From Balneolaceae bacterium (GTDB taxonomy: Bacteria; Bacteroidota; Rhodothermia; Balneolales; Balneolaceae), in contig SLPZ01000042.1 of assembly GCA_007131725.1 (NCBI GenBank), positions 1-44,497 of the forward strand: DNA of 44,497 bases, in the 5' to 3' direction. Position numbers and translations under genes: made by a program. The notes under the pieces are model-generated. The model saw only the letters and a list, made by a program, of their open reading frames with translations. It made no database searches and was not told where the DNA came from. Below are positions 43,137-44,497 of this stretch, one piece after another (within the stretch, counting starts at the first letter, position 1; each line of letters starts with the position of its first letter).

Positions 43137-43565
43137 TTGGCAATCTTTTTTCTTACAATATTTATGGGGTCAACACCATCGGATTTTCCGGACTCATCCG
43201 GGGTTAAATCCCCTTTCAGTCCATGTCCGGATACTCCAAATTGTGTCATTCACGCCGTTGAGTATGATCTGCCTGCGGCTCAGCTTTTTAATGTCACAAG
43301 AAAGGCAGTCCGGAATATGAATCCACATGAACTGCAAGTAGGTTCAGAATCCTTTCAGATTGATGCCGTGTACCGTATTCCTCTGTTCGGGTTCAAAGAT
43401 GATGTCAAACTATTAGTTCAGCCGGATGGTGACGAACGGAGTATCCTGCATCTGAAAAGTGCCAGCCGTGTCGGGTACAGCGATCTTGGAGTGAACCGAA
43501 GAAGGGTAAACCGTATTTTGAAACGAATAAACACAGAAATTGAAAACCAGAAAAACTATAACTGA
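43137..43565 (+). CDS. DUF1499 domain protein
   Basis: The product has the DUF1499 signatures: PFSPCPDTPNCVIHA near residues 27-40 (C-P-x-x-P-N-C-V), and HLKSASRVGYSDLGVNRRRVNRILKRI at the end (about 105-131). The domain has no established function; members are often secreted or membrane-linked. The reading frame opens at a TTG at 43137, giving 142 residues with a short hydrophobic start (AIFFLTIF). The first ATG (43164) loses that segment. The TTG start is kept because the hydrophobic part could be a signal or anchor, but this is uncertain. The next gene starts one base after the stop. Confidence 0.85.
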   Translation: MAIFFLTIFMGSTPSDFPDSSGVKSPFSPCPDTPNCVIHAVEYDLPAAQLFNVTRKAVRNMNPHELQVGSESFQIDAVYRIPLFGFKDDVKLLVQPDGDERSILHLKSASRVGYSDLGVNRRRVNRILKRINTEIENQKNYN

Positions 43566-43566
43566 T

Positions 43567-43944
43567 ATGCCCAAACTTTCTATCAACATCGGAATTATTC
43601 TCATCATACTTGGCATGATAGCCTATATTGCCACAGCGGGAGCCAGTGTTACAGCACTGATACCGGCTTTTTTCGGAGTGGCTTTTGGAGGCCTGGGAAT
43701 ACTGGCCAAACGAAGCGAAAAAATGCGCAAACACGCCATGCACGGGGCACTGTTGCTGGCTATTCTTGGCCTTGGGGGATCTTTTGGCGGACTTACGGCC
43801 ATGACAGGCTTTATTTTCGGCGGAGATGAGCCTGAAAGAATGTCTGCAGCAGTCAGCCAGTCCGTAATGGCTGTGCTCTGCATCTTTTTTCTGGCAGCGG
43901 GAATTAAATCGTTCATAGATGCCAGGAAGGCTGAGGCTGAATAA
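43567..43944 (+). CDS. Hypothetical four-helix integral membrane protein
   Basis: I cannot place this 125-residue protein in a family. It has four hydrophobic segments at about 6-22, 27-46, 59-83 and 97-115, with a positively charged loop after the second (AKRSEKMRKHAMHG, 47-60) and a charged tail (DARKAEAE). The ATG at 43567 lies one base after the DUF1499 stop, so the two are probably co-translated. An ATG nine codons upstream overlaps that gene and adds a basic stretch. The pairing suggests a small membrane complex. Confidence 0.8.
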   Translation: MPKLSINIGIILIILGMIAYIATAGASVTALIPAFFGVAFGGLGILAKRSEKMRKHAMHGALLLAILGLGGSFGGLTAMTGFIFGGDEPERMSAAVSQSVMAVLCIFFLAAGIKSFIDARKAEAE

Positions 43945-44164
43945 TCTTTTTAGCTGAAGCATCACACTACTGCCGTGCCAACGCTAATATGGCGGGTTGG
44001 TGCCAGGGCTTCCGAAGTCTGTCGGGTTTTATAAATACATTGCTCATTTTTTCTCCCAAACCTTATGGTAGCTTTGATGAAGGCTTCGGATGTTTCTCAT
44101 GCCTAACATTTTAAATGTGACATTACAATTCATCTATTTTATTGAATTGGGTAGTTTGATAAAC
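43945..44164. other. Convergent intergenic region
   Basis: No gene is seen. A weak inverted repeat CCAAC...GTTGG (about 43979-44000) lies close to the 43567 gene and may be part of a terminator. Confidence 0.4.
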
Positions 44165-44497
44165 TTACTCCGGACGGAAATTCTCCCATTTGATTCCGAG
44201 TTTGCGCATTCGTGCACGCAATGTATTCGGGTTGATATTCAGCATTTTGGCAACACCAAATGGCCCCTCAACCCGGCCTTTACAGAGTTTCAACCCTTTT
44301 TCGATGTGATTTTTCACTACTGCCTCCAAATCGGGAAAAATTTCAGGTGTGCTGTTATTAGATGCCGGTAAAGGCCCCTGGCCGGTGTTTGGCTGAATAC
44401 CCAATGCTGTTTCAATATCCAACTCTGAACCTTTGCTGAGTATGGTAGCTCGTTCAATTACAGTAGCTAATTCCCTGACATTTCCGGGCCACTCGTA
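44165..44497 (-). CDS. Sigma-54-dependent transcriptional activator, C-terminal part
   Basis: The last 110 codons of a gene that enters from beyond the right edge. Reading inwards it begins YEWPGNVRELATVIERATIL, the conserved end of the AAA+ domain of bacterial enhancer-binding proteins. It ends with a Fis-type helix-turn-helix: KGRVEGPFGVAKMLNINPNTLRARMRKLGIKW. The sensor domain and the Walker motifs lie outside the window, so the signal cannot be named. A linker of about 45 residues with many Pro, Asn and Ser separates the two parts. Confidence 0.93.
   Translation of the reverse strand, partial: YEWPGNVRELATVIERATILSKGSELDIETALGIQPNTGQGPLPASNNSTPEIFPDLEAVVKNHIEKGLKLCKGRVEGPFGVAKMLNINPNTLRARMRKLGIKWENFRPE

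Noticed and set aside
43405-43965. Minus-strand 186-codon frame opposite DUF1499 and the membrane protein
   Set aside because: It lies over two plus-strand genes with better evidence (domain match, membrane helices, one-base coupling) and has no recognisable domain.

Overview
The window looks like a chromosomal segment from a member of the Bacteroidota/Balneolota branch, probably a halotolerant Balneolaceae-like organism. The evidence is TAnnTTTG-type promoters ahead of the str operon and mazE, a type IX secretion (PorD) protein, acidic proteins with a very acidic L17 tail, zinc-free forms of S4, S14 and L36, and intergenic DNA rich in short palindromic repeats. The genus cannot be fixed from the sequence alone.

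Region 1 (1-19477, minus strand). A fused str-S10-spc-alpha ribosomal super-operon runs rpsL, rpsG, fusA, tuf, rpsJ to rplQ with gaps of a few bases and several overlaps. It reads directly towards the 5' end of a 16S rRNA gene at the left edge. rpmD (L30) and adk are missing from their usual places.

Region 2 (19478-25338). recG diverges from the ribosomal block. It is followed by a convergent EVE-domain gene and a four-gene dTDP-rhamnose operon (rfbA-rfbD-rfbC-rfbB).

Region 3 (25339-34772). A roughly 330-bp MITE-like element sits inside a palindromic repeat. Next come porD and a divergent pair encoding a PorV/PorQ-like barrel and a helix-hairpin-helix outer membrane protein. A large glutamate synthase gene without its small subunit follows, ending in a cluster of hairpins.

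Region 4 (34773-40560). This holds pgk, a NifS/IscS-type cysteine desulfurase, an orphan membrane-anchored protein, a LOG-family nucleotide phosphoribohydrolase and a lipoprotein serpin. They are separated by inverted repeats.

Region 5 (40561-42925) is the most unusual part. Three diverged copies of a roughly 320-400-bp cassette lie in the same orientation. Each has helically phased repeats containing two perfect DnaA boxes (TGTGGATAA), a TTGACA-N18-TAATTA-like promoter, an intact 25-codon ORF with conserved sequence, and a small hairpin followed by seven T. A MazEF-type toxin-antitoxin operon lies between copies 1 and 2 on the opposite strand. I recognise no known family for the peptide. The simplest reading is a tandem family of microprotein genes (or structured small RNAs) whose promoters could be read by DnaA; an origin or DnaA-titration site is the main alternative.

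Region 6 (42926-44497) carries a DUF1499 gene, a four-helix membrane protein gene one base downstream, and the C-terminal end of a sigma-54-dependent activator cut by the window edge.
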